Notes: generated from the sequence alone by a model not told the origin. A DNA stretch of 54,805 nucleotides from Curvibacter sp. (GCA_004293725.1 REAW01000036.1:1-54805), one strand, 5' to 3'; shown: positions 37,439 through 48,367, numbered from the stretch's first letter. A program made the numbers and translations.

Positions 37439-37882
37439 ATGAAAACTGTTCACAAGTCCGTCCTGATCTGGTACAGCCCGCAAGAGATGTATGCCTTGGT
37501 GACCGATGTCACCCGCTATCCGCAGTTCCTGCCTTGGTGTGACCATGCCCAAGTTTTGGAGCAGCACGCAGACGGAATGACCGCTGAGGTCGGGATTTCG
37601 TTCAGTGGCATCCGACAAACTTTTGTCACCCGAAATACCCATATGGACCCCAGTCAAGTGGGTATGAAGTTGGTGAAAGGGCCGTTCTCCAATCTTGATG
37701 GTGCTTGGAGCTTCCATCCCCTGGGAGACGGGTCGCAGCGTGCTTGCAAAGTGGAGTTGACGCTGCAGTATGGATTTGAAAACGCCGCGTTAGGGAAGCT
37801 GGTGGGTCCGGTATTTGACAAAATTGCGGCCAACTTGGTGGATGCGTTTGTGAAACGGGCACAGCAGGTTTATGGAGACTAA
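37439..37882 (+). CDS. ratA: RatA/Coq10-type START-domain protein
   Basis: A 147-residue SRPBCC-fold protein of the RatA/UPF0083 group, described in E. coli as an inhibitor of 70S assembly and also related to ubiquinone-binding Coq10. The characteristic LIWYSPQEMYALVTDVTRYPQFLPWC and the C-terminal LGKLVGPVFDKIAANLVDAFVKRAQQVYG are present. It overlaps rnfH by 11 bases. Function as a toxin is not established here. Confidence 0.9.
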   Translation: MKTVHKSVLIWYSPQEMYALVTDVTRYPQFLPWCDHAQVLEQHADGMTAEVGISFSGIRQTFVTRNTHMDPSQVGMKLVKGPFSNLDGAWSFHPLGDGSQRACKVELTLQYGFENAALGKLVGPVFDKIAANLVDAFVKRAQQVYGD

Positions 37883-38219
37883 CGATAGCTTTGAAGTAAC
37901 AGTGGTCTTGTCAGTGGCCCCACGGCAGGTGCAAACCTGTACATTGCAAGTGCCAGTTGGCTGCACTGCTGGAGCCGCTGTTCAGCTTAGTGGCTTGCTA
38001 CTGCCCTTGTCGAAGGCTGAAATAGATGCCTTGGCTTTGGGCGTATGGGGGCGCAAGGTCGTCGGAAAACACCTATTGCGTGCAGAAGACCGGGTTGAAC
38101 TGTATCGCCCGCTGTTGGTCGACCCCAAAGTAGCACGGCGCGAACGTTTTGCGAAGCAGGGCGCAAAATCAGCCGGCTTGTTTGCCAAGCGGCGTGCTGG
38201 TGCCAAGGCTGGCTACTAG
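37872..38219 (+). CDS. rnfH: RnfH family ubiquitin-fold protein
   Basis: A 115-residue member of the RnfH/UPF0125 family with a beta-grasp fold (VTVVLSVAPRQVQTCTLQVPVGCTAGAAV, then GVWGRKVVGKHLLRAEDRVELYRPLLVDPKVARRERF). The basic C-terminus KRRAGAKAGY is common in this family. It overlaps the ratA homologue, its usual partner. The cellular role is unclear. Confidence 0.92.
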   Translation: METNDSFEVTVVLSVAPRQVQTCTLQVPVGCTAGAAVQLSGLLLPLSKAEIDALALGVWGRKVVGKHLLRAEDRVELYRPLLVDPKVARRERFAKQGAKSAGLFAKRRAGAKAGY

Positions 38220-38242
38220 CAATGATCCCCAACCACAACCGG

Positions 38243-40291
<2,049 letters not shown>

Positions 40292-40305
40292 CCGGAACCC
40301 AGCCC

Positions 40306-41916
40306 ATGCACCAGAAAATTCTCATTCTTGATTTCGGATCCCAAGTCACCCAACTCATTGCTCGGCGTGTGCGCGAAGCCCATGTGTTTTGCGAGGTTCA
40401 CCCCTGCGACGTCACTGAGGACTGGGTGCGCGCTTATGCCGCCGACGGCAACCTGAAGGGCATTATCCTGTCCGGTAGCCACGCCAGTCTTTGGGAAGAC
40501 GAAACCTTGCGGGCTCCCGAGGTCGTGTTTGACTTGGGGATTCCGGTGTTGGGGATTTGTTTTGGCATGTACGCCATTGCTGCAGCATTGGGCGGCAAGG
40601 TCGAAGGTGGTCACAAACGCGAGTTTGGCCATGCGGAGTTGCGTGCACGCGGCCACACTGAGCTGTTTGAGGGCATCCAAGACTTCACCAATGCGGACGG
40701 TCATGGCATGCTAAATGTGTGGATGAGCCACGGTGATAACGTGACGGAAATGCCCCCTGGCTTCAAGCTGATGGCCAGCACTGAAAGCTGCCCCATCGCT
40801 GGCATGGCAGATGAAACCCGTAAATTCTATGCAGTGCAGTTTCACCCCGAGGTGACCCACACCACGCAAGGTCAGGCACTGCTGAATCGTTTTGTGCTGG
40901 ATATCTGTGGGGCTCGGCCAGACTGGATCATGGGGGACTACATCGCAGAGGCAGTCGCCCACATTCGCGAGCAGGTGGGTGATGAAGAGGTGATCCTAGG
41001 CCTGTCCGGCGGCGTAGATTCTTCTGTGGCGGCAGCATTGATTCATCGAGCGATTGGTGACCAACTAACCTGTGTGTTTGTGGACCATGGTTTGTTGCGT
41101 CTCAATGAGGGCGACATGGTCATGGACATGTTCGTCGGCAAACTGCACGCAAAGGTAATCCGTGCCGATGCCAGTGACCTGTTCCTTGGCAAGTTGGCTG
41201 GCGTTAGCGACCCGGAAGCCAAGCGAAAGATCATTGGCGGCGAATTCGTCACAGTGTTTAAGCAAGAAGCGGCCAAGCTGAAAGGCGAGGGGGCAAAGGG
41301 TGCGAAATGGCTGGCCCAAGGCACGATCTACCCCGATGTGATCGAGTCCGGGGGGGCAAAAAGTAAAAAGGCGGTCACCATCAAGAGCCACCACAATGTT
41401 GGGGGCCTGCCTGCAGAGTTGGGCCTCAAGCTGCTGGAGCCACTGCGAGAGTTGTTCAAGGATGAGGTGCGCGAGCTTGGTGTAGCTCTGGGCCTGCCTT
41501 ACAACATGGTGTATCGCCATCCGTTCCCTGGTCCTGGCCTAGGCGTACGAATTCTGGGCGAGGTCAAAAAGGAATATGCGGACCTGCTGCGCCGGGCCGA
41601 TGCGATCTTCATTGAAGAGTTGCACAACTTCAAAGATGAAGCCACTGGCAAGACATGGTATCAATTAACCAGCCAGGCCTTTGCCGTGTTCTTGCCAGTC
41701 AAAAGCGTGGGCGTGATGGGCGATGGCCGGACCTATGACTACGTTGTTGCGCTGCGTGCAGTGCAAACGACTGACTTTATGACGGCGGATTGGGCAGAAC
41801 TGCCCTACGGTCTTCTCAAGACTGTGTCTGGTCGCATCATCAATGAAGTGCGCGGGATCAATCGTGTGACCTACGATGTCAGCAGCAAACCTCCAGCGAC
41901 CATTGAATGGGAATAA
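40306..41916 (+). CDS. guaA: GMP synthase (glutamine-hydrolysing)
   Basis: A 536-residue enzyme converting XMP to GMP. The class I glutamine amidotransferase domain has nucleophile GICFGMY and FHPEVTHT; the ATP pyrophosphatase domain has P-loop [13 protein letters not shown]; and the C-terminal dimerisation domain includes [16 protein letters not shown] and ends [17 protein letters not shown]. The ATG at 40306 starts [12 protein letters not shown], the family start. It lies directly downstream of guaB. Confidence 0.97.
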   Translation: MHQKILILDFGSQVTQLIARRVREAHVFCEVHPCDVTEDWVRAYAADGNLKGIILSGSHASLWEDETLRAPEVVFDLGIPVLGICFGMYAIAAALGGKVEGGHKREFGHAELRARGHTELFEGIQDFTNADGHGMLNVWMSHGDNVTEMPPGFKLMASTESCPIAGMADETRKFYAVQFHPEVTHTTQGQALLNRFVLDICGARPDWIMGDYIAEAVAHIREQVGDEEVILGLSGGVDSSVAAALIHRAIGDQLTCVFVDHGLLRLNEGDMVMDMFVGKLHAKVIRADASDLFLGKLAGVSDPEAKRKIIGGEFVTVFKQEAAKLKGEGAKGAKWLAQGTIYPDVIESGGAKSKKAVTIKSHHNVGGLPAELGLKLLEPLRELFKDEVRELGVALGLPYNMVYRHPFPGPGLGVRILGEVKKEYADLLRRADAIFIEELHNFKDEATGKTWYQLTSQAFAVFLPVKSVGVMGDGRTYDYVVALRAVQTTDFMTADWAELPYGLLKTVSGRIINEVRGINRVTYDVSSKPPATIEWE

Positions 41917-42015
41917 GGTAGGAGGGTAGTGCTCTAAGGGAAATCCCGAAAATCGCCATGATTTTTGCCGATTCAATAGAAAAAAACGTGCCGCGCCAAT
42001 TGGGTCGCTCACATT

Positions 42016-42036
42016 TTGTGCAGGCTTGGTGCACAA
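42016..42036. promoter_or_regulatory. 7-7-7 inverted repeat before the GGDEF/EAL gene
   Basis: TTGTGCA (42016-42022) and TGCACAA (42030-42036) are perfect inverted arms around a seven-base spacer, ending seven bases before the ATG at 42044. Its position over the translation initiation region suggests an operator or an RNA hairpin controlling start access. Confidence 0.5.
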
Positions 42037-42043
42037 TGTTTCC

Positions 42044-43825
42044 ATGAACACCGAGAATCTGCTGGGCACGCATACAGACTCCGATACGCTCCATTTTTTG
42101 GACGACGAAGCCTTTAGCGGATCCGCCAAAGAGCCGGTATGGCGCTTGTTGGTAATTGACGATGAGCCGGATGTCCACCGCGCCACAACGTTTGCCTTGG
42201 CAGGGGTCCGTATCTTGGGGCGCGGCTTGCAGTTTTTACATGCCTACTCTGCTAGCGAAGCCACCCAACTTCTGACGACCGAGCGCGATGTCGCTGTGGT
42301 TTTACTTGATGTGGTGATGGAGCGTGAGGACGCAGGGCTGGCACTGGTGAAGACAATTCGCCAAGATTTGCGCCTCACTGAATTGCGCATCATTTTGCGT
42401 ACCGGCCAACCTGGCTATGCGCCTGAAATCGAAACCATTCACGATTTCGACATCAACGATTACAAGACCAAGTCCGAACTGACCCGGACCAAACTCTATG
42501 CGACGGTCACGGCGGCATTGCGAGCCTATGAGCAGATTCGCAAACTTGACGAGTTGGCGTTTTACGATCGACTGTCCAATTTGCCCAATCGAAACAAGTT
42601 CTTGGACTTGGCCGAAGAGCGACTCAAGAATCACCGGACCACGGATGATGTTATTGCCATTTTAGATATCGATGACTTTTCTGAAATCAACGATGCGTTG
42701 GGTCACCAGCAAGGGGATCGCCTGCTGCAATCGGTAGCCGATCGACTTAAAGCCGAGATGGGCAGTGAGGTGATTTTGGCGAGAATAGGTAGCGATACTT
42801 TTGGTGTGATGGGCGACCAGGCTTTGGTGAATCCCTTGCGTGTGCTGGCCTTGTTTCGGGAACCGTTCCAAGTCCAGGATGATTCCATGGTTGTAACCGC
42901 CACCATGGGCTTAACCAAGCTCTTTACTGACGAAGGCTCTGGGCGTGATGCATTGAAGGATGCAAACATTGCGCTGAAGAGGGCGAAGAAAAGCCGCCGT
43001 GGCAGTTTTGTCATGTTCTCCACCGAAATGGGGTCGGACATTCGCGAACGGGTGCGTTTGCTGCAGAGTTTGCGCAGCGCTGTGGAAAGCGAGCGCTTGT
43101 TTATCGTATACCAACCGCAACTCAACCTGAGCAGCGGCAAGGTTGTGGGAATGGAAGCGCTAATCCGCTGGCGCAATGAGGACGGAACATTTGTTCCGCC
43201 CGACCGCTTCATTCCATTGGCTGAAGCTTCCGGGATGATTGTTGCAATAGGCGATTGGGTGCTCCGCATGGCTTGCCATGAGCTGGTTCGTTTGCAAAGT
43301 TTGGGCTTAGCTGATTTGCGGATGTCGGTCAACGTTTCACAAATACAGTTTAGGCACCCAGAGTTTTTAGAAAAACTAAACGCTGCACTTTTGGATACCG
43401 GGATCAGACCCAATTGTCTTGAGTTGGAAATCACAGAGTCGGTGGCGATGGAAGACGCCGATTTCATGCTGGAGACACTCCACTTAGTGCGTGAACTGGG
43501 TATTTCTATTGCCATTGATGATTTTGGCACGGGGTATTCCTCACTGAGCCAGTTGCGGCAACTCCCCATTGATCGTTTGAAAATTGACCGTGCCTTTGTG
43601 TCTGAATTGCAAAAAGACATGACAGGTGGACACATTGCGTCAATGGTGATAGAGCTTGGCCGCAACTTAAACTTGACGGTCATCGCAGAAGGAATTGAGG
43701 ATGAGTCCCAAGCTCAGGCCCTACTGGCTTTGGGGTGCCATGAAGGGCAAGGGTATTTGTACGCAAAACCTATGACCTCTGCACTTCTTAAAGAGTGGTT
43801 GATATCAAAGGGCTGCGTAGCCTGA
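42044..43825 (+). CDS. Receiver-GGDEF-EAL cyclic-di-GMP phosphodiesterase-type regulator
   Basis: A 593-residue protein. Residues about 30-160 form a receiver-like domain (LLVIDDEPDVHRATTFAL, VVLLDVVMER as phospho-acceptor). A GGDEF-type domain follows (RLSNLPNRNKFLDL), whose signature reads IGSDTFGV instead of GGDEF, so cyclase activity is unlikely. The EAL domain has GMEALIRW, LELEITESV and IDDFGTGYSSLSQL, consistent with active hydrolysis of cyclic-di-GMP. An inverted repeat lies just upstream of the ATG. A cognate kinase is not in the window. Confidence 0.9.
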   Translation: MNTENLLGTHTDSDTLHFLDDEAFSGSAKEPVWRLLVIDDEPDVHRATTFALAGVRILGRGLQFLHAYSASEATQLLTTERDVAVVLLDVVMEREDAGLALVKTIRQDLRLTELRIILRTGQPGYAPEIETIHDFDINDYKTKSELTRTKLYATVTAALRAYEQIRKLDELAFYDRLSNLPNRNKFLDLAEERLKNHRTTDDVIAILDIDDFSEINDALGHQQGDRLLQSVADRLKAEMGSEVILARIGSDTFGVMGDQALVNPLRVLALFREPFQVQDDSMVVTATMGLTKLFTDEGSGRDALKDANIALKRAKKSRRGSFVMFSTEMGSDIRERVRLLQSLRSAVESERLFIVYQPQLNLSSGKVVGMEALIRWRNEDGTFVPPDRFIPLAEASGMIVAIGDWVLRMACHELVRLQSLGLADLRMSVNVSQIQFRHPEFLEKLNAALLDTGIRPNCLELEITESVAMEDADFMLETLHLVRELGISIAIDDFGTGYSSLSQLRQLPIDRLKIDRAFVSELQKDMTGGHIASMVIELGRNLNLTVIAEGIEDESQAQALLALGCHEGQGYLYAKPMTSALLKEWLISKGCVA

Positions 43826-43879
43826 TTGTGTTGAGCGCGCTTTCGTGGGCCTGCTTGGCAACGTGCTGAGATTCCCCAA

Positions 43880-45022
43880 ATGACACGAGACAGCACGTTC
43901 ATGCGCTTAGCACTCGCGCAAGCTTTGAAAGCCCAAGCTTCCGGTGAAATCCCAGTGGGCGCATTGGTAGTTAAAGATGGGGAAGTGATTGGTGTAGGTT
44001 ACAACGCGCCAATTTCATCTAATGACCCCTCTGCCCACGCCGAAATTGCCGCCATGCGTTCAGCGGCCTTGGCACTAGGCAATTATCGACTTGATGGTTG
44101 CGAACTATTCGTAACGTTGGAACCCTGTGCAATGTGCGCAGGTGCCATATTGAACGCGCGCCTTGATCGTGTAGTGTATGGGGCCAAAGAACCCAAAACA
44201 GGGGCTGCCGGTTCTGTTGTAGATCTGTTTGCCAATTCACATCTCAACCATCGAACGCGCATCACTGCAGGTGTTCTGGCGCAAGAGTGTTCGGAATTAT
44301 TACGCTCATTCTTCCTGAAGCGAAGACACGAGAAGGCACTTCGAGCGCAACCACTCAGCGAGGATGCATTGCGAACCCCAGCATCTGCTTTTGGATCAAT
44401 GAAGGATTACCCTTTTCTCTCCCGATACGTCAACACTGGTCTTGCTATGTCTGGTTGGCGTATGCACTACTTGGACGAGGGTCCAGCCGATTCATCAGCA
44501 GTTTTATTGTGTCTACACAGTGTTGGCGGTTGGAGTTATGAGTTTCGACATCTGATTTCTGCTTTGGCGACAAAAGGCGTACGCGTGATTGCTCCGGACA
44601 TGATCGGTTTCGGCATGAGTGACAAGCCGAAAAAAAAATCTGCCCATTCAGTGCCGTTTCATCTTGAGAATCTCAAACGCCTACTAATGCATCTTGAACT
44701 TCCAGCTCTGGTCATACTGGGGCAGGGCTCTGGGATGCTTTTGGCTAAACTGCTTGCCCGTGACATGCCTCACCTTGTCTTGCAGTTGTACGACTTGCAG
44801 ACAAACGAGGAATCGGCAGTTGAAACTTCCGAAGCGCTCCTCATGCCGTTCCCTGACAGGGGATATCAAGCCGGTCTACGGGCTTCTCCGATGCTCATCG
44901 ATCAACTTATGGTGGAAGCCAGCGCTGTAGGCCACTCTGACTTCAATGCGTGCACGGTGATGGCAACTAGTTCCATGACTACCGTACTTGATTACTTTTC
45001 CGCAAGCTTGCACCATCGATAA
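43880..45022 (+). CDS. tadA: tRNA adenosine(34) deaminase TadA fused to an alpha/beta-hydrolase-like domain
   Basis: A 380-residue fusion. Residues 1-155 are a complete TadA, which converts A34 to inosine in tRNA-Arg(ACG): HAEIAAM supplies the zinc histidine and proton-shuttling glutamate, and PCAMCAG the two zinc cysteines. Residues about 170-380 resemble a haloalkane-dehalogenase-like alpha/beta hydrolase (LSRYVNTGLAMSGWRMHYLDEG, LCLHSVGGWSYEFRHLISAL, VIAPDMIGFGMSDKP). The nucleophile elbow reads LGQGSGM, where relatives have GQDWG, so the expected Asp is Gly and hydrolase activity is doubtful. Seven bases separate it from ldcA. Confidence 0.88.
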   Translation: MTRDSTFMRLALAQALKAQASGEIPVGALVVKDGEVIGVGYNAPISSNDPSAHAEIAAMRSAALALGNYRLDGCELFVTLEPCAMCAGAILNARLDRVVYGAKEPKTGAAGSVVDLFANSHLNHRTRITAGVLAQECSELLRSFFLKRRHEKALRAQPLSEDALRTPASAFGSMKDYPFLSRYVNTGLAMSGWRMHYLDEGPADSSAVLLCLHSVGGWSYEFRHLISALATKGVRVIAPDMIGFGMSDKPKKKSAHSVPFHLENLKRLLMHLELPALVILGQGSGMLLAKLLARDMPHLVLQLYDLQTNEESAVETSEALLMPFPDRGYQAGLRASPMLIDQLMVEASAVGHSDFNACTVMATSSMTTVLDYFSASLHHR

Positions 45023-45029
45023 TGGCAGT

Positions 45030-45956
45030 GTGAAAAAACATATCTACATCTATTCACCGTCGGGCGCGGTTCGTGACAAACTGGCCTTTAGGCGCGGTGT
45101 CAAACGTTTGAGCGCACTGGGATATGACGTTGAGATTGATGTCGCTGCCTTGAGCGGCCACATGCGATTTGCTGGGGATGATGAAAGCCGGTTGGCGGCA
45201 ATTCATAGAGCGGCTGCGAGTGGGGCAGATGTTGCGTTGATCTCTCGTGGCGGGTACGGTTTGACACGCCTGCTGACCGGAATCCGGTACAAAGATATTG
45301 CTAAGGCTATTGAGCAGGGAACCAGCTTTGTCGGTATCAGTGATTTCACCGCCTTTCAACTGGCTGTACTTGCAAAGACCGGTGCAGTAACGTGGGCAGG
45401 ACCTGCGTTGTGCGAGGGCTTTGGTGTTGGCGGCACTCCTGATTTGCAGCCCGACGACATCATGGAGGCCTGCTTTCAGGACATGACAAGTGGGCAAGGC
45501 GAGGGGACCGGATGGAGGCAACGCAAACCATTGCTTGGAGCGCCGGTCAATATTCGGAGTGCTATGTTGTGGGGAGGGAACTTGAGTGTGCTTGTATCTA
45601 TGATTGGTACCCCCTATTTTCCGAATACCAAAGGCGGCATATTGTTTTTGGAGGATGTAGGAGAGCATCCATATCAAATCGAACGTATGCTGACCCAGCT
45701 GTTACACGCAGGTATTCTGAAAAATCAAAAAGCGCTGTTGATGGGGCAATTCACGGGGTTTGCGATGAGTACTCACGACAAAGGGTTCAAGCTTGACACT
45801 GTCATTCATTGGATTGAGTCCCAACTTAAAATTCCGGTGTTGACCAATCTACCGTACGGCCATGTCCAAACCAAGGTGCTGCTTCCGGTTGGGAAACCAG
45901 TGGATTTGGTTGCTGAAGGTAAAGACGTGATGATGATCTGGGGACATAGTGAGTAG
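45030..45956 (+). CDS. ldcA: Muramoyltetrapeptide (LD-) carboxypeptidase, S66 family
   Basis: A 308-residue peptidase of family S66 that removes terminal D-alanine from murein tetrapeptides in cell-wall recycling. The fold markers RGGYGLTRLL, the nucleophile serine in VGISDFTAF, LWGGNLSVLVSMIGTPY and the catalytic histidine in LPYGHVQTKVLLPVG are all present. The GTG at 45030 gives the standard start (KKHIYIYSPSGAV); the longer frame overlaps tadA. Confidence 0.92.
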   Translation: MKKHIYIYSPSGAVRDKLAFRRGVKRLSALGYDVEIDVAALSGHMRFAGDDESRLAAIHRAAASGADVALISRGGYGLTRLLTGIRYKDIAKAIEQGTSFVGISDFTAFQLAVLAKTGAVTWAGPALCEGFGVGGTPDLQPDDIMEACFQDMTSGQGEGTGWRQRKPLLGAPVNIRSAMLWGGNLSVLVSMIGTPYFPNTKGGILFLEDVGEHPYQIERMLTQLLHAGILKNQKALLMGQFTGFAMSTHDKGFKLDTVIHWIESQLKIPVLTNLPYGHVQTKVLLPVGKPVDLVAEGKDVMMIWGHSE

Positions 45957-45958
45957 TT

Positions 45959-46297
45959 TTATTGACTCAGGGTACTGGGGCGACGGTTAAGTCCGTCGGG
46001 CAAGAGGCCTTTGAACTTGCTGGTGACTTTAGTAAGCTTGTCCCGCGCAATGACTTCACCGTCAAACGATGCAATAGCGACCATCACATCCCCACGCAAG
46101 TACCAGAGGTCTTCGACATTGTTTGCGTATGTCACTTGCACATGCAGGACCGGAAAAGCTTGTGCGCAGCGATCCCCCATCAATTCAAGCATAGTCATTC
46201 GGATGTCGTCCAGCGCACATGCGTTTTCTTTGACATTACCAGCCGTGCGCTTAGCGCGGAGGAAGCCAATCATCAAATTAGAAGGGGCCCAGCGCAT
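45959..46297 (-). CDS. Uncharacterised 112-residue protein
   Basis: The ATG at 46297 with AAGGA upstream gives a 112-residue protein (MRWAPSNLMIGFLRAK at the start). It has no signal peptide or membrane segment. Part of it, LHVQVTYANNVEDLWYLRGDVMVAIASFDGE, looks like beta strands. It is convergent with ldcA and divergent from the cyclase gene. I do not recognise the family. Confidence 0.65.
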   Translation of the reverse strand: MRWAPSNLMIGFLRAKRTAGNVKENACALDDIRMTMLELMGDRCAQAFPVLHVQVTYANNVEDLWYLRGDVMVAIASFDGEVIARDKLTKVTSKFKGLLPDGLNRRPSTLSQ

Positions 46298-46475
46298 AGG
46301 TGTCCTTAAACGAACCTTGCTTCCAGAGTAATGCAAAAGTCTACCTGGCTAGTTGTCATTTGCAGGGCGAAAACCATCCATTTTAATTTGCAAACTAGTG
46401 CGACCGTGCGGGCATTCTCATTCGCCCCTCTTTGCCCTAAACTCACGCCTTGAACTAGAACTGGAACAATTGCGA

Positions 46476-47393
46476 ATGGGTATTCAAGCAACTGTGGTAT
46501 TCACTGATTTGCACGGCAGCACTGGTGTCTTTGAGGCGTTGGGGAATGCCCGCGCCACTGAGTCAGTTACCCAGATTACGTCCTGGATTGCCCAGCTTGG
46601 GCAGCGGCATGATGGGCGCGTAGTGAAAACCCTTGGTGATGGTGTGATGTTGATTTTTTCTACGTCACGCCATGCAGTGTCTGCGGTGGTTGAAATTCAG
46701 CGGCTGCATCACAAAAAATCACTCAGTTTGCCTTTCGATTTGCGGTTGCCCATTCGTGTCGGACTCGCCGCAGGGGAGGTCGAAATGATTGGCGAGGATT
46801 GTTATGGCGACGCAGTGAATATTGCTTCCCGTCTTTGTGATCTATGTGGACCTCACCAAATCTGGGCTAGTGCCAATGCTTTGGACACTGTCTCTGAAGT
46901 TCGGGGAACCAGCTTCCGTCCTCTCGGACCAATTCAAATTAGGGGGCGTGCTGAGCCTTGTAGCGTATTTCAGATCGAGTGGCGAGAAGAAGAGCCTTCC
47001 GATTTTTTAACCATGCAAGCGAATTTTCACACGAATGAACTGCTTGAAGCCGGTGATGCATTGGGTCGGGAGGTTGTCCTGCAATGGATGGATACAGTAA
47101 GGAGTTTCAAGTCCTTCGAACTTCCCATTCATGTTGGACGTGTAAAAGACGTTGATTTTGTTGTCAATGATCCTAGGGTTTCCAGGACCCATGCTCGACT
47201 AGAGTGGCGCAATGGCAGCGTTATTTTTGTGGACGTTAGCACCTATGGAAGTTGGGTGCGGTTTTCAGGCTCTGGCGGCTCCGATGTTTTACTGCGCCGG
47301 GATGAATGTGTCTTGCACGGCAAAGGAGAGCTGGCTTTGGGTGCCTCTTTTGCTGACCTTAGTGTGCCAGTGGTTGCATTTTCGATTCGCTGA
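46476..47393 (+). CDS. Class III nucleotidyl cyclase with C-terminal FHA domain
   Basis: A 305-residue protein. The N-terminal half is a class III adenylate/guanylate cyclase domain: metal-binding aspartates in VFTDLHGSTG and GDGVMLIF, and a substrate/transition-state region GDAVNIASRL. The lysine in VVKTLGDG and aspartate in GDAVN favour ATP. The C-terminal part is an FHA domain (IHVGRVKDVDFVVNDPRVSRTHARLEW) that binds phosphothreonine. The ATG at 46476 is used. It is the last host gene before the prophage, ending 25 bases from the dif-like site. Confidence 0.85.
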   Translation: MGIQATVVFTDLHGSTGVFEALGNARATESVTQITSWIAQLGQRHDGRVVKTLGDGVMLIFSTSRHAVSAVVEIQRLHHKKSLSLPFDLRLPIRVGLAAGEVEMIGEDCYGDAVNIASRLCDLCGPHQIWASANALDTVSEVRGTSFRPLGPIQIRGRAEPCSVFQIEWREEEPSDFLTMQANFHTNELLEAGDALGREVVLQWMDTVRSFKSFELPIHVGRVKDVDFVVNDPRVSRTHARLEWRNGSVIFVDVSTYGSWVRFSGSGGSDVLLRRDECVLHGKGELALGASFADLSVPVVAFSIR

Positions 47394-47418
47394 TTAGTAC
47401 GATTCGCAGAGTACTTAA

Positions 47419-47446
47419 ACTAAACATAATATACATCGTATCAATT
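47419..47446 (-). other. dif-like XerC/XerD recombination site (putative attL)
   Basis: On the minus strand the site has an XerC-side arm AATTGATACGA, central region TGTATA and XerD arm TTATGTTTAGT. The central region plus TTATGTT match the E. coli dif core at 13 consecutive bases. The XerC arm matches at only about three of 11 positions and lies on the prophage side. Mosaic sites of this type are what integrative elements exploiting Xer recombination leave behind. The matching right-hand site would be outside the window. Confidence 0.6.
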
Positions 47447-47530
47447 ACGATTTTGTCAGTGCAGACTTTTCTTATGGTCCGGCTTCGACAAATCCCCGGC
47501 TTATTCCGGCTTTGCCTTTTCGCCGCCTGT

Positions 47531-47550
47531 TGACAATCCGGCCCCTGTCA
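47531..47550. promoter_or_regulatory. Inverted repeat, candidate operator of the HTH gene
   Basis: TGACA (47531-47535) and TGTCA (47546-47550) are inverted arms spaced ten bases, 38 bases before the ATG of the HTH gene. TTGACA at 47530 could be a -35, but no good -10 follows. Confidence 0.35.
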
Positions 47551-47587
47551 CACACCTCGGACACCCCGCACAGACTGGGGGCCATTC

Positions 47588-48034
47588 ATGCTGAAAACGT
47601 ACGCACCCAAAGGGTTGCATGGGGCCGACTTGCGCGGCCTGCTTGACGATCTACAGGCCACACCCGCCGACGCCGCCAAATTCCTGCAAGTCACCGAACG
47701 ATCCGTATGGCGTTGGCTTGCGGACGGTTCCGCGCCTTTTGCGGCCCTGGCCACACTCTGGCACGAAAGCCCACGCGGACGCGAAACAGCCGCCGTAGAC
47801 GTTGGCAATGCATTGGTGGCTCACAGGGGGCTAGCACGCGCCCACCAGGACGCGCACGCACGAGAAACCCAGCGCCTGGCCAGGTTGGTGCAAATCGGGG
47901 ATTTTGGAGCGGCTAACGACCCGCTGATTGAGGGGCCGTTTTCAAGGTTGCCAGTGCGTGACGTGCCAGGCTTTGCAGGCAGAAATGATACCCCTGTCCC
48001 GGCTGGCAATTGGATGCTCCAAGATGCGGGCTAG
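47588..48034 (+). CDS. Phage HTH DNA-binding protein, candidate regulator
   Basis: A 148-residue protein whose residues about 17-45 (LRGLLDDLQATPADAAKFLQVTERSVWRWLADG) form a helix-turn-helix of the type seen in small phage regulators. The rest has no recognisable domain. It is the only plus-strand gene of the element, facing away from the att site, and its 3' end overlaps the PIN toxin gene by 93 bases on the opposite strand. It may be a repressor or excision regulator; this is inferred from position. Confidence 0.65.
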   Translation: MLKTYAPKGLHGADLRGLLDDLQATPADAAKFLQVTERSVWRWLADGSAPFAALATLWHESPRGRETAAVDVGNALVAHRGLARAHQDAHARETQRLARLVQIGDFGAANDPLIEGPFSRLPVRDVPGFAGRNDTPVPAGNWMLQDAG

Positions 48035-48367
48035 GTGAAAATACTGAACGTCGTAGACGCTTAGCCGGTAGCTTTCCGCCAGCTCGCCCGTGACCGTGAA
48101 ATTGACTCCCAGCGCGTGCTGTTTTATTGGCATGTAATCCAACATCCGCAGCGCGCCAGAAAGCCATGCTTTGCTGTGCAGTTCTGGTTTGTGGCGGTGG
48201 TGTCGCACCAGTTGCCCGCATACTTCTGGCTCAAAACTCAGAGGCACATGGAATGTTATTTCCTCTTCACCGATCAACTTCGCGAGCCTTGCCGAATAGG
48301 CAGTGCCTTGCTCTGTATTTACAAACCAGTCAATAGCGACATTGGCATCTAAAACAATGTCAATCAC
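47942..48367 (-). CDS. PIN-domain toxin, VapC-like
   Basis: A 141-residue PIN ribonuclease. The acidic metal ligands are in place: D7 in IVLDANV, E46/E48 in LSFEPEV, D106 in LSVYDVQYFHLA and D124 in IASRDRGI. It starts with GTG overlapping the antitoxin stop (GTGA), as in VapBC operons. Family members cleave tRNA or rRNA. In this prophage it could act in maintenance or host takeover. Confidence 0.85.
   Translation of the reverse strand: MIDIVLDANVAIDWFVNTEQGTAYSARLAKLIGEEEITFHVPLSFEPEVCGQLVRHHRHKPELHSKAWLSGALRMLDYMPIKQHALGVNFTVTGELAESYRLSVYDVQYFHLARILEHPIASRDRGIISACKAWHVTHWQP

Noticed and set aside
41930..41975. Further copy of the dispersed repeat downstream of guaA
   Set aside because: Only a few bases resemble the consensus (GTGCTCTAAG); no stem and no second block.
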